A stretch of 64,000 bases of DNA from Sporomusaceae bacterium UBA7701. Its GTDB lineage: Bacteria; Bacillota; Negativicutes; Sporomusales; UBA7701. Where the stretch lies: NCBI GenBank assembly GCA_002482545.1, contig DLGF01000016.1, forward strand, positions 161,167 through 225,166. The letters run 5' to 3'. Positions 24,151 to 33,087 of the stretch are shown piece by piece. Below the pieces are notes generated by a model. That model searched no databases, was not told where the DNA came from, and was given only the letters and a program-made list of their open reading frames with translations. Numbering within the stretch: position 1 is the first letter of the stretch; each line of letters starts with the position of its first letter. The position numbers were made by a program, and so were the translations under genes.

Positions 24151-24663
24151 ATGATGAAAACCAGACGAATCGTGATGCTCGGCCTGTTTGTCGCGATTGC
24201 CGGGGTTCTTCACGCGGTGGAGAGCTGGCTGCCGTTGCCGATACCGGTGCCGGGCGCCAAGCTGGGGCTTGCCAATATTGTGTCGCTATTTGTCATAGTG
24301 CTCTTTGGCTGGCGCGATGCTCTCGCTGTGGCTGTGCTGCGGGTCTTGCTGGGCTCGCTCCTGAGCGGGGTCTTTCTTGGCCCGGCCTTTATCCTGGCGA
24401 TGAGCGGGGCGGTCCTAAGCGCTCTGGCGATGTCGTATGCCCACCAAACCTGGCGTTCGGCCTTCTCGCTGGTCGGCGTCAGTGTAATCGGGGCCGCGGT
24501 GCACAATATCACTCAGATTACGGCGGCGGCCATATTGGTAGCCAGCGCGGACCTTTACTGGTATTTGCCGTATCTCATGCTGCTGGCTCTCCCCACCGGA
24601 GTGGCAACCGGACTCACGGGCGCTTTCTTTCTCGCCCGGTTGCCGTCTTCCGTCAGAGAATAG
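24151..24663 (+). CDS. Gx transporter family protein (heptaprenyl diphosphate synthase component I-like)
   Basis: A 170-residue hydrophobic protein with five to six helices, similar in layout to ECF-transporter S components. The family is often labelled heptaprenyl diphosphate synthase component I, but the all-membrane fold points to solute uptake. ATG codons at 24151 and 24154 are both possible; the second has better spacing to GAGGTAGG. It is coupled to the NusG-II gene. The substrate cannot be told from sequence. Confidence 0.85.
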   Translation: MMKTRRIVMLGLFVAIAGVLHAVESWLPLPIPVPGAKLGLANIVSLFVIVLFGWRDALAVAVLRVLLGSLLSGVFLGPAFILAMSGAVLSALAMSYAHQTWRSAFSLVGVSVIGAAVHNITQITAAAILVASADLYWYLPYLMLLALPTGVATGLTGAFFLARLPSSVRE

Positions 24664-24751
24664 AATTTCTTGGGGAATTTTGCAAGGATTTATCCGGCTG
24701 CCTGTAGAACAGATAACAAAAGTTATAATCATCCGAGGGGAGGTTATACTG

Positions 24752-25018
24752 TTGAAAGGCGGAAACAGCAATTTTGGTGTGCTAGCCCTGTTTCTCATAC
24801 TGGGCGCGGTGCTCGGCGGAATCCTCGGAGAACTTATAGCTGGCTGGTCACTGGGCGGGATTACGCCATTTCTGGTAAAGACTTTTCCCATTTTCGACCA
24901 ACCGCCAGTTACGATTAATTTGTATATCATTCAGTTGGTCATCGGACTTTCGCTGCACCCCAACCTCATCAGCTTATTGGGGGTAATCGCGGCTTACTTC
25001 GTCTTCCGCCGTTTTTAG
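24752..25018 (+). CDS. DUF4321 small membrane protein
   Basis: An 88-residue protein with two helices (about 8-34 and 57-85), fitting the DUF4321 family found before maf/radC/mreB in many Firmicutes. A longer frame starts at 24680, but the TTG at 24752 follows GGGGAGG at good spacing, and TATAAT at 24724-24729 suggests the transcript starts after the longer start. Function unknown; synteny suggests a link to envelope or shape genes. Confidence 0.78.
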   Translation: MKGGNSNFGVLALFLILGAVLGGILGELIAGWSLGGITPFLVKTFPIFDQPPVTINLYIIQLVIGLSLHPNLISLLGVIAAYFVFRRF

Positions 25019-25054
25019 CCATCCGGGAGACGCGTGGGATATCCGGGAGGATGT

Positions 25055-25630
25055 ATGGAAATCATTCTTGCCTCCGCTTCGCCCCGAAGGGAGGAACTGC
25101 TTCGGCAGATTGACTGCAAATTTACCATAATTACTAGCGATATTGTGGAAGATAACGACCAAGACATACCGCCGGAAAAGCTGGCTGTTCTTCAGGCCAA
25201 GGCCAAGGCCTTGGATGTGGCGGCCAGGAAAGGCGCCTCCGGGGCGCTCGTCATCGGGGCCGACACGATCGTTGTCGGGAACAACCGGGTCTATGGCAAA
25301 CCCCGCGATGAAGCGGACGCCGAAAGAATGCTGCAGGAGCTTCAGGGACGGGACCATCAGGTCATAAGCGGCGTGGCGGTGGTTTACAAAGGCGAAGTCT
25401 GGACGGATTACGCCACGACCAGGGTTGCTCTCCGCCCGCTTTCCCCCGGCGAAATAAAACGGTACGTCGCTACCGGCGAACCGTTGGACAAAGCGGGGGC
25501 CTACGCGATTCAGGGCGTGGGTGCACTCCTGGTGGAGGAAATTGCCGGTTCGTATACCAATGTCGTCGGCTTGCCGCTGACGACGCTCAATAAGCTGCTA
25601 CACCGTTCAGTAGGGGTTGATTTGCTTTGA
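25055..25630 (+). CDS. maf: Maf-like nucleotide pyrophosphatase
   Basis: A 191-residue Maf/YhdE protein that hydrolyses non-canonical or pyrimidine nucleoside triphosphates (dTTP/UTP or modified forms). The N-terminal LASASPRREELL loop and IGADTIVV motif with the catalytic Asp are intact. ATG 25055 follows GGGAGG at good distance. It overlaps radC by 4 bp, and maf-radC-mreBCD is a classical Firmicutes order. Confidence 0.95.
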   Translation: MEIILASASPRREELLRQIDCKFTIITSDIVEDNDQDIPPEKLAVLQAKAKALDVAARKGASGALVIGADTIVVGNNRVYGKPRDEADAERMLQELQGRDHQVISGVAVVYKGEVWTDYATTRVALRPLSPGEIKRYVATGEPLDKAGAYAIQGVGALLVEEIAGSYTNVVGLPLTTLNKLLHRSVGVDLL

Positions 25631-26328
25631 ACGGGTCACTGCCGGACAAGCCCCTGACAATTAAACAGCTTCCGGAGGACGAACGCCCGCGGGAAAAGCT
25701 CCTGGCTAAGGGGGCGGCGGCGCTGAGCAACGCCGAACTGGTCGCCATTCTGCTGCGGACCGGGACCAGCCGGGATTCTGCCGTCCGTCTCGCGGAGCAG
25801 CTCCTGGTAAAACACGGCGGGCTAGCCGGATTAGGCGGCATCGGTCCCCAGGAAGTGAGACGCACCAAAGGAATCGGCGCGGCGAAGGCGGTGACCCTGC
25901 TGGCTGCCGTTGAATTGGGAAAACGGCTTGCGGCGGTCGCGCCCGGCGAGCGGCTTGTCATTCGCGCGCCGCAGGATGCGGCAGACCTCTTGATGCCCAG
26001 GCTGCGCTTTGAAGCCAAGGAAAAGTTTGTCGTTTTGTTACTATCCACCAAGAACCATGTTTTGGCTACCCCGGTTATTTCAGTGGGAACATTGAACGCT
26101 TCAATCATTCACCCGCGGGAATTGTTCCGGGAAGCAATCAACTACAACGCTGCTGCGGTCATTCTTGCCCATAACCATCCTAGCGGCGACCCCACGCCAA
26201 GCCAGGAAGACATCGCTTTATCGCGAAAAATGGTGGAAGCCGGCCAACTGCTTGACATTGCGGTCCTGGATCATGTTATAATCGGCGATGGCAAGTATGT
26301 AAGCCTGAAAGAAAAGGGAATACTATAA
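25627..26328 (+). CDS. radC: RadC family JAB-domain protein
   Basis: A 233-residue protein. A helix-hairpin-helix region (about 30-90) is followed by a JAB/MPN metalloprotease-like domain with the full motif HNHPSGDPTPSQED (near residues 182-195). The name suggests DNA repair, but the true role of RadC is unsettled. A TTG start overlaps the maf stop, so the two are translationally coupled. Confidence 0.95.
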   Translation: MNGSLPDKPLTIKQLPEDERPREKLLAKGAAALSNAELVAILLRTGTSRDSAVRLAEQLLVKHGGLAGLGGIGPQEVRRTKGIGAAKAVTLLAAVELGKRLAAVAPGERLVIRAPQDAADLLMPRLRFEAKEKFVVLLLSTKNHVLATPVISVGTLNASIIHPRELFREAINYNAAAVILAHNHPSGDPTPSQEDIALSRKMVEAGQLLDIAVLDHVIIGDGKYVSLKEKGIL

Positions 26329-26370
26329 CAGTCAAGTTTTTTATTGTTGACGAAAGGGGTCATGTTTCAT

Positions 26371-27402
26371 ATGAATTTATTCGGTTCGCTGTCCCGCGAC
26401 ATGGGTATAGACCTTGGCACTGCCAATACACTGGTACATGTAAAAAGCAAAGGCATTGTCCTGAACGAGCCTTCTGTGGTTGCCATTCAGCGTGATACCG
26501 GCGAGGTTCTGGCGGTAGGGGAAGAGGCCAAGCAAATGATCGGGCGGACTCCTGGCAATATTGTGGCCATCCGGCCGCTGAAAGACGGGGTTATCGCCGA
26601 TTTTGACGTGACCCAGGCCATGCTCAAATATTTTATCCGCAAAGCCATGTCCTCGCAGTCCTTTATCCGTCCCCGGGTTATTGTCGGCGTGCCTTCGGGC
26701 GTCACTGAAGTGGAAAAACGCGCCGTCATCGATGCGACCATCCAGGCGGGAGCGCGGGAAGCGTATCTGATTGAAGAGCCGATGGCTGCTGCGATCGGCG
26801 CCGGCTTACCGGTACATGAACCCACCGGCAACATGGTGGTGGATATCGGGGGCGGGACCACCGAAGTAGCTGTCATCTCGCTCGGCGGTATCGTGACCAG
26901 CCGTTCGATCCGCATCGGTGGCGATGAAATGGACGAGGCAATTGTCCAATACATCAAACGGACGTACAATCTGATGATCGGCGAGAGGACCGCGGAAGAA
27001 ATCAAAATTTCAATCGGCTCGGCCATTCCCTCGGCTAAGGACGAGACCATGGATATCCGTGGCCGCGACCTGGTTACCGGGTTGCCGAAGACGCTTACCA
27101 TCCGGGCGCATGAGGTGCAAAGAGCCTTGAGCGAACCGGTTTACGGCATTCTCGAAGCGGTTAAGGTAACGCTGGAGAAAACCCCGCCTGAACTGGCGGC
27201 TGATATTATGGACCGGGGAATTGTCATGACCGGCGGCGGATCGCTTTTGCAAGGCCTGGACAGCCTGCTTAACAAGGAAACCGGGATGCCGGTCCATATC
27301 GCGGAAGATCCACTTATTTGCGTGGCCCTGGGTACCGGCAAGGCGCTGGAGAGCATCGATCTTCTGAAGCGGGTGCTTTTGTCGCCGAAGAAACTTGGAT
27401 AG
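26371..27402 (+). CDS. mreB: Rod shape-determining protein MreB
   Basis: A 343-residue bacterial actin. The phosphate-1 loop MGIDLGTANTLV, the connecting EPMAAAIGAGLP segment and the phosphate-2 loop VVDIGGGTTEVAVIS are intact. ATG 26371 gives the normal length; ATG 26362 is equally in frame and closer to GAAAGGGG. It directs lateral wall synthesis with MreC, MreD, RodA and PBP2, all encoded nearby. Confidence 0.97.
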   Translation: MNLFGSLSRDMGIDLGTANTLVHVKSKGIVLNEPSVVAIQRDTGEVLAVGEEAKQMIGRTPGNIVAIRPLKDGVIADFDVTQAMLKYFIRKAMSSQSFIRPRVIVGVPSGVTEVEKRAVIDATIQAGAREAYLIEEPMAAAIGAGLPVHEPTGNMVVDIGGGTTEVAVISLGGIVTSRSIRIGGDEMDEAIVQYIKRTYNLMIGERTAEEIKISIGSAIPSAKDETMDIRGRDLVTGLPKTLTIRAHEVQRALSEPVYGILEAVKVTLEKTPPELAADIMDRGIVMTGGGSLLQGLDSLLNKETGMPVHIAEDPLICVALGTGKALESIDLLKRVLLSPKKLG

Positions 27403-27417
27403 AGAGGGGCCGGAATA

Positions 27418-28317
27418 GTGCGATTTTTTTACAAAAAGGCGGTCATCCTCACGGTGGCTGTAATAACCGTCTTTTTGCTGGCTACCTCGGCAGCTCGCGG
27501 CAAGTACCAGTTTTCTTTCAGTGAACATCTGGTTACCGTCGTGCTGGCGCCGGTCGAGTCCGTAGTGGCCAAACTGGGCTACGGGCTAAGACAGGCTGGC
27601 GCTACAACCGGCCAAATATGGAATGTGTACCGTGACAATCAGGCACTGCGGGCTGAAAATGAACAACTGCGCCAGAACATCATTGACGTTACCGAAATTG
27701 TGGCCGAGAACGCACGACTGCGGACCATGCTTGATTATAAAAAGACGGCTCCGCAGTTTGATTTTGTCACTGCGTCGGTTATCGCCCGCGATCCGGGAAC
27801 CTGGACAAGCGTCATTGTCATCAACCGGGGCGCCGACAGCGGTATCACCAAGGATATGGCGGTAGTCACCCCGCAGGGGCTTGTGGGAAGTGTCGTTCAG
27901 GTGTACAGCACTACGGCGAAGGTCCAGCTCATTCTCGACCCCCGCAGCGCAGTAGGCGCCTTGGTGCAACGGCCCGATTCCCGGGTTGTGGCGATCGTGG
28001 AGGGCAATACGGCCCGTATGGCTGAACTCCGGATGGTCAACCTGGCCCGCGATGCGGATATCATAAAAGGGGACAAGATTATCACCTCGGGTTTTGGCGG
28101 AATTTACCCCAAAGGTCTCCTGGTCGGCGAAGCCGTGGATGTCGTCAACGAGGAGGGCGGGCTGCTGAAATATGCCGTCTTGAAGCCGGCAGTGGATTTT
28201 GACAGACTGGAGGAGGTATCTGTCATCGTACGGACAAGGGAGCCTATTCCCGTGCCCCAGCCGGCTGCCCCTCCGGGACAACCGCAGGCGGCGCCGAAAG
28301 GGGCGGCCGGGCAATGA
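27418..28317 (+). CDS. mreC: Rod shape-determining protein MreC
   Basis: A 299-residue bitopic protein. An N-terminal helix (about 8-24) precedes a coiled coil (about 60-100, rich in E, Q, R and N) and a double beta-barrel domain ending near residue 275. A Pro/Ala/Gln-rich tail follows. The GTG start has a GAGAGGGG site. It overlaps mreD by 4 bp. Confidence 0.95.
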   Translation: MRFFYKKAVILTVAVITVFLLATSAARGKYQFSFSEHLVTVVLAPVESVVAKLGYGLRQAGATTGQIWNVYRDNQALRAENEQLRQNIIDVTEIVAENARLRTMLDYKKTAPQFDFVTASVIARDPGTWTSVIVINRGADSGITKDMAVVTPQGLVGSVVQVYSTTAKVQLILDPRSAVGALVQRPDSRVVAIVEGNTARMAELRMVNLARDADIIKGDKIITSGFGGIYPKGLLVGEAVDVVNEEGGLLKYAVLKPAVDFDRLEEVSVIVRTREPIPVPQPAAPPGQPQAAPKGAAGQ

Positions 28318-28817
28318 GGATGTTGGTCTGGGTCCTGCTGCTCATAGCCGCCCTGGTTCTTCAGGCAACACTAGTGCCGTTGATCGCCGTGAAAGGAATC
28401 CGCCCCGATCTTTTACTGCTGGCTGTCGTATCCTGCGGGTTACTCCTTGGCAAGGAGCAAGGGGTGGGAGTCGGCTTTTTTGCCGGGCTGTTACAGGATT
28501 TAGCATCCGGCAATATTTTCGGGCTGAATATCCTGTCCAAAATGGCTTGCGGGTATATGGCGGGACTCCTGGAACGCAAGGTTTTCAAGGAGAATATCCT
28601 TTTGCCCATTCTGACGATCCTTTTGGCAACCTTGTTTAACGGCGCGCTAACAGTATTCCTGATGCTGGCATTCGGTTATAAGCTGGACTTGCCTTCGGCG
28701 GCGATGAATGTTGCGATGACAGCTTTGTATAACGCCCTTTTGGCAGTGCCGATGCACCGGATGGTCTATAGCCTGGCCGGTATAACCCCCGCAGACAATC
28801 CGGGGGCGCGAAAATAA
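28314..28817 (+). CDS. mreD: Rod shape-determining protein MreD
   Basis: A 167-residue membrane protein with five to six helices and few polar loops, as expected for MreD. It overlaps mreC (ATGA) and precedes the PBP2 gene, completing mreBCD-mrdA. Confidence 0.93.
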   Translation: MRMLVWVLLLIAALVLQATLVPLIAVKGIRPDLLLLAVVSCGLLLGKEQGVGVGFFAGLLQDLASGNIFGLNILSKMACGYMAGLLERKVFKENILLPILTILLATLFNGALTVFLMLAFGYKLDLPSAAMNVAMTALYNALLAVPMHRMVYSLAGITPADNPGARK

Positions 28818-28840
28818 AATAGAGAAAGGAAGTTGCTGTA

Positions 28841-30673
28841 ATGCTGGCCAAACGTTTTGGCCACCGGCTTGACGTGCTGGGACTGATGGTTGTGCTGGTT
28901 TTCCTGACCCTCATCAGCCGGCTTGGCTACTTGCAGGTAGTGCAAGGCAAATATTACGGGCAACTGGCTGACGGCAATCGCATCAAGCTGATTCCCGTCA
29001 TGGCTCCCCGCGGTACGTTTCTAGACCGCAACGGGGTGCCGCTTGTTTCTAACCGTCCCGGTTTCACCGTAACCCTTGTCCCGATTTCCGGCCCTATACC
29101 TGATGAGGTCATTGTCAAATTGGCAGGTATTCTGGGAATGAATCCCGCTGATATTCGGGCAAAGACCGCCCAGCAAAGCGGTCCCTTCGAGCCGATCCGG
29201 GTCAAAACCGACATCGGTCCCGAGGTGGTTACCCGGATTGAGGAGCGACGCAGCGAACTACCCGGGGTGGTTATTGAAATTCAGCCGGTTCGCAACTACA
29301 TATACAATGAATTTGCCGCCCATGCTTTTGGCTATGTCAGCGAGATCAACGACGTCGAGCTGGATAAGAAAAAAGCCGAAGGCTATGCCGCCGGGGATAT
29401 GATCGGCAAGTTCGGCCTTGAAAAATTGTACGACAAAGAGATAAGAGGCGTGGACGGCGGCGGACAGGTAGAAGTGGATGTTACCGGCCGGCCGGTACAG
29501 GTATTGGGCAAAAAGGAAGCCGTTCCCGGCAGCAATTTGCTGCTTACCATCGATTACCGCATTCAAAAGGCCGCTGAAGAAGCTATCGACGAACAACTGA
29601 AATACCTTCAGACCAAAACGGAATTTACCAATGCCAAAGGTGCGGCAATTGTAGTCATGAACCCCAAGACCGGGGAAATTCTGGCCATGGTCAGTCGGCC
29701 GACCTATAATCCCAATTTGTTTGCCGGAGGTATCTCCAGCAAGGATTGGAAGCTATTAAACGAGAATCCGTTTCACCCGATGGACAACAAAGCTATTTCC
29801 GGGGAATATCCTCCCGGGTCGACCTTCAAGATTATTACCGGGGCTGCGGCTTTGGAATTAGGAAAGGTTACGCCCGAGGAAAAAATTCTGGATACCGGGC
29901 GCCATTGGCTGATCCCCAAAAGCAATGCCATGGGCGAGGCTTTGGGATGGATCAGTTTCAAGGATGCGCTGTCCAAGTCCGATAACGTGTATTTCTATGA
30001 GATGGGGAACCGGCTTGGCATCGATAATCTGGAGAAATACGCTCGGATGTTCGGCCTCGGCGCCGTGACCGGCATCAACCTTCCAGGCGAGTCCGAGGGT
30101 CTTGTCGCCAACCGTCAGTATAAAGAGAAGGTTTACGGCGAAGATTGGTATTTATCCGAGACTTTTGACGCGGCGATCGGCCAGGGATTCCAACTGGCGA
30201 CACCCCTGCAGATGGCGATGGTCATGAGCGAAGTCGCCAACGGCGGGATTCGCTACCGGCCGTACCTGGTCAGTAAAATCCTGTCGCCTGCCGGCGATCC
30301 GATCACAGTCTTCGGTCCGCAGGAAGTGGGGCGTGTCCAGATATCTGATTCGACAATAAATCTGATACGGTCCGGATTGCGGGAAGTGGCTCTGGAAGGC
30401 GGGACCGCCGGCTACATGTTTAGCGATTTCCCGGTTACCTTAGCCGGTAAGACGGGAACGGCCGAAAACCCGCATGGCGAAGATCACGGCTGGTTCGTAG
30501 CCTACGCACCTTTCGACGATCCCCGCATCGTTGTCGCCGTCATTGTGGAACAGGGCGGCTTTGGCGCCACATCCGCCACGCCGATCGTCAAGAAGATCCT
30601 CGAGGCGGCCTTCAACGTCAATCAGCCGCCAGTCGCCGATTCCATTATTTATCGCCCGAAAACAGCCTTATAA
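28841..30673 (+). CDS. mrdA: Penicillin-binding protein 2 (elongasome transpeptidase)
   Basis: A 610-residue class B PBP with one N-terminal helix (about 10-30), a dimerisation domain and a transpeptidase domain. All active-site motifs are present: STFK at Ser327, SDN at 380-382, and KTGT at 537-540. It cross-links peptidoglycan during elongation together with RodA (33450). The stop codon overlaps the start of its terminator hairpin. Confidence 0.96.
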   Translation: MLAKRFGHRLDVLGLMVVLVFLTLISRLGYLQVVQGKYYGQLADGNRIKLIPVMAPRGTFLDRNGVPLVSNRPGFTVTLVPISGPIPDEVIVKLAGILGMNPADIRAKTAQQSGPFEPIRVKTDIGPEVVTRIEERRSELPGVVIEIQPVRNYIYNEFAAHAFGYVSEINDVELDKKKAEGYAAGDMIGKFGLEKLYDKEIRGVDGGGQVEVDVTGRPVQVLGKKEAVPGSNLLLTIDYRIQKAAEEAIDEQLKYLQTKTEFTNAKGAAIVVMNPKTGEILAMVSRPTYNPNLFAGGISSKDWKLLNENPFHPMDNKAISGEYPPGSTFKIITGAAALELGKVTPEEKILDTGRHWLIPKSNAMGEALGWISFKDALSKSDNVYFYEMGNRLGIDNLEKYARMFGLGAVTGINLPGESEGLVANRQYKEKVYGEDWYLSETFDAAIGQGFQLATPLQMAMVMSEVANGGIRYRPYLVSKILSPAGDPITVFGPQEVGRVQISDSTINLIRSGLREVALEGGTAGYMFSDFPVTLAGKTGTAENPHGEDHGWFVAYAPFDDPRIVVAVIVEQGGFGATSATPIVKKILEAAFNVNQPPVADSIIYRPKTAL

Positions 30674-30708
30674 AAACAGCCTGGGATTAGCTATCCCAGG
30701 CTGTTTTT
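30672..30708 (+). terminator. Terminator of the mre-mrdA operon
   Basis: AACAGCCTGGGAT pairs with ATCCCAGGCTGTT around a short loop, followed by TTTTT. Confidence 0.94.
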
Positions 30709-30982
30709 GGTATTACCGGAGCTTATTCTCTGAGCGGCTTCTCCCCCTTCAGGCTGCTTTTTTCCATATCTTCATCTTGGGGTCATGTATCGGACGGCCC
30801 ATCTACTCCCGAAAGAGGTCCAATTCCGTCTTATCATGCAGAGCCGCGGGAACAGTCGCTGCAAGCCCGCAGCAGCGGAGCGGAAATAATCTTGGACCGG
30901 TGGTATAATCTGGCAGGAAAATAGCCCGTCCTAGAGAAAATTCCCTAAAAAGCCTGACATAACGGCGAAAGGCGGCGTAAAA

Positions 30983-31201
30983 ATGAGCGGGGGAGCGACC
31001 AGGACCACCAGCCTGCGTTCAGTCCGATACTACCCTGACAAGGCGATGCTCGCCATCGAATTCCATTCGGGCGGGACCATCGAGTTTTACGATGTTCCGG
31101 CTTGCGTTTATGAAGGATTAGTAGCTTCGGCTGCCCAGGAGCGGTATGTTGAAACATACATCCGGCCTAAATTCAGACACCGCCGCATTCTCCGAGTCTA
31201 G
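30983..31201 (+). CDS. KTSC domain protein
   Basis: A 72-residue protein of the KTSC family. It has the SVRYYPDKAMLAIEFHSGGTIEF-type beta core in part and the YDVPACVYEGL motif that precedes a helix in this family. KTSC domains accompany lysyl-tRNA synthetases and others, but the role is unknown. The ribosome site (GAAAGGCGG) is fair. A TATAAT at 30903-30908 lies 75 bp upstream without a good -35. It stands alone between mrdA and minC. Confidence 0.8.
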   Translation: MSGGATRTTSLRSVRYYPDKAMLAIEFHSGGTIEFYDVPACVYEGLVASAAQERYVETYIRPKFRHRRILRV

Positions 31202-31322
31202 CAAATCTTCCATGGATTGTCGCGGTCCGGCAGGAATATTGTGGGACAGCGCGAATTTTATGGGGGAAGGAATACCGATATTATGTATAGATGCAGCCAA
31301 GATAGCAACATAGGAGAAATTC

Positions 31323-31958
31323 ATGCGTGAAGATATTGTCTTCAAAGGCGTCAACGGGAAACTACAGTTAGTGGTTAACAATACAAGCGATTTTACCCAT
31401 GTATTGGAGCAACTGCGGGCGAAATTGAAGCTGGCCAACGAATTCTTCCACGCCGGCACCGTCGTTAAGCTGCCCGCCGGCTTGAAGCTGGCCCGCGACC
31501 AGCAGCAGGAGATTATCGCGGTCCTGTCCGAGCACGGGCTGACTTGCGAGAAAACGCCAGAGCCACCGCCCATCTCTCCTCGGGCGGCATCGCCGGAGGA
31601 GGTTGCGCCGGGGGAACGCGAAGGCTATGAAATAAAGGCGTTGGTCGTGAATAAGACGGTACGGAGTGGGCAAAAGGTAGTCCATAACGGCTCGGTTGTA
31701 GTCATTGGGGATGTCAATCCCGGGGCCCAGGTCGTCGCCGGTGAAGACATTATTATCATGGGCGCGTGCCGCGGGGTAGCCCATGCCGGGGCGAACGGCA
31801 ATGAGGCGGCGACGATAACTGCCGCCAAAATTCTGGCGACTCAGCTCAGGATCGCCGGCTTGATCGCCCGGGCGCCGGACAAAGTGGACAAGTCCGCTAA
31901 CGTGGAAATCGCCAGGATTAAGGACGGAACCGTTATCATCGAGCCAGCTAACAGATAG
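31323..31958 (+). CDS. minC: Septum site-determining protein MinC
   Basis: A 211-residue FtsZ antagonist. An N-terminal alpha/beta domain (1-80) is joined by a Pro/Ala/Glu linker to the right-handed beta-helix domain with the VVHNGSVVVIGDVNPGA and EDIIIMGACRGVAHAGANG repeats that bind MinD. First gene of minCDE. Confidence 0.95.
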   Translation: MREDIVFKGVNGKLQLVVNNTSDFTHVLEQLRAKLKLANEFFHAGTVVKLPAGLKLARDQQQEIIAVLSEHGLTCEKTPEPPPISPRAASPEEVAPGEREGYEIKALVVNKTVRSGQKVVHNGSVVVIGDVNPGAQVVAGEDIIIMGACRGVAHAGANGNEAATITAAKILATQLRIAGLIARAPDKVDKSANVEIARIKDGTVIIEPANR

Positions 31959-31972
31959 GAGGGTCAGGCGAC

Positions 31973-32773
31973 ATGGGTGAAGTAATTGTAATTACATCCG
32001 GAAAAGGCGGGGTCGGGAAGACGACTACCACCGCCAATCTCGGTACCGGATTTGCCTTGATGGGGAAAAAAGTAGTCCTGGTGGACGCGGATATCGGCCT
32101 CCGAAACCTGGATGTGGTGATGGGGCTCGAAAATCGGATTGTTTATGATTTGGTGGACGTTACAGAGGGCAACTGCCGGCTGAAGCAAGCCCTTATCCGC
32201 GACAAACGCTACGAAACGCTGTTTCTCCTGCCGGCGGCGCAGACGCGGGACAAAACCGCCGTCAGCCCGGATCAGATGGAAAAACTTTGTAAAGATTTGG
32301 CCCAGGATTTTGATTATGTCGTTATCGACTGCCCGGCGGGTATTGAACAGGGGTTCAAAAATGCCATCGCCGGGGCAGACCGGGCGATTATCGTAACGAC
32401 TCCGGAAGTCTCCGCGGTCAGGGATGCCGACCGGATCATCGGCTTGTTGGAGGCTGAAGGAAAACACAACCCTAAGCTCATCGTCAACCGGATTCGTCCC
32501 CATATGGTGAGAAAAGGGGACATGATGGATATCGATGATATCATTGAAATATTGGCCGTTGACCTTCTCGGCATTATTCCGGAGGACGAGTACATCGTCA
32601 TCTCCACCAATCGGGGGGAGCCCGCCGTCGTCAATCCGGCCTCCCTGGCCAGTACCGCCTATAAGAATATCTCCAGACGGCTCATGGGGGAGAACGTTCC
32701 GCTGATGAGCATGGAAACGGAAAACGGGTTCTTCGGAAAATTGCGGAAATTCTTGGGCTTTAAGGAGGGATGA
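31973..32773 (+). CDS. minD: Septum site-determining ATPase MinD
   Basis: A 266-residue ParA-like ATPase with the deviant Walker A SGKGGVGKTTT (residues 9-19) and a C-terminal amphipathic membrane helix (FFGKLRKFLGFKEG). It recruits MinC to the membrane. A TAGGAGGG site precedes the ATG. Confidence 0.97.
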   Translation: MGEVIVITSGKGGVGKTTTTANLGTGFALMGKKVVLVDADIGLRNLDVVMGLENRIVYDLVDVTEGNCRLKQALIRDKRYETLFLLPAAQTRDKTAVSPDQMEKLCKDLAQDFDYVVIDCPAGIEQGFKNAIAGADRAIIVTTPEVSAVRDADRIIGLLEAEGKHNPKLIVNRIRPHMVRKGDMMDIDDIIEILAVDLLGIIPEDEYIVISTNRGEPAVVNPASLASTAYKNISRRLMGENVPLMSMETENGFFGKLRKFLGFKEG

Positions 32774-32775
32774 AC

Positions 32776-33054
32776 ATGTTTGACCTAATCCAAAAAATGT
32801 TCGGAAAAGAATCGTCCGGTTCAAAAGAGATCGCCAAGGAACGGCTGCGCCTGGTACTTGTGCATGACCGGGTGAACGTCTCTCCCCAGTTCATGGAAAT
32901 CCTGAAGGAAGATATGATCAAAGTCATCTCCAACTATATGGAGATCAACGAACAGGAAATGGAAGTCAATCTTACCCACTCCAACACTTCCGTCGCGCTG
33001 GTGGCCAATATTCCGGTCAACCGGATGAAACGCGGCGCGCTCATGCAGGATTGA
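32776..33054 (+). CDS. minE: Cell division topological factor MinE
   Basis: A 92-residue MinE with the membrane-targeting MFDLIQKMFG start, a MinD-interacting helix and the beta-rich topological domain (VNLTHSNTSVALVANIPV). An ATG at 32770 touches the AAGGAGGG site, so 32776 is the better start. The minCDE set means pole-to-pole oscillation rather than DivIVA-type MinJ placement, as in other spore-forming clostridia and Negativicutes. Confidence 0.94.
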   Translation: MFDLIQKMFGKESSGSKEIAKERLRLVLVHDRVNVSPQFMEILKEDMIKVISNYMEINEQEMEVNLTHSNTSVALVANIPVNRMKRGALMQD

Positions 33055-33087
33055 CCGGTTTAAGGCCGGCGCCCTGAGGAATGCCTG

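Noticed and set aside
30794..30816. GGCCCATC followed by a short hairpin, a possible third copy of the two-copy RNA
   Set aside because: Only eight bases match. The closing helix and the 3' blocks (GTGAGACCCGCAC, ACTCACGAAATCAGGACG) are absent.
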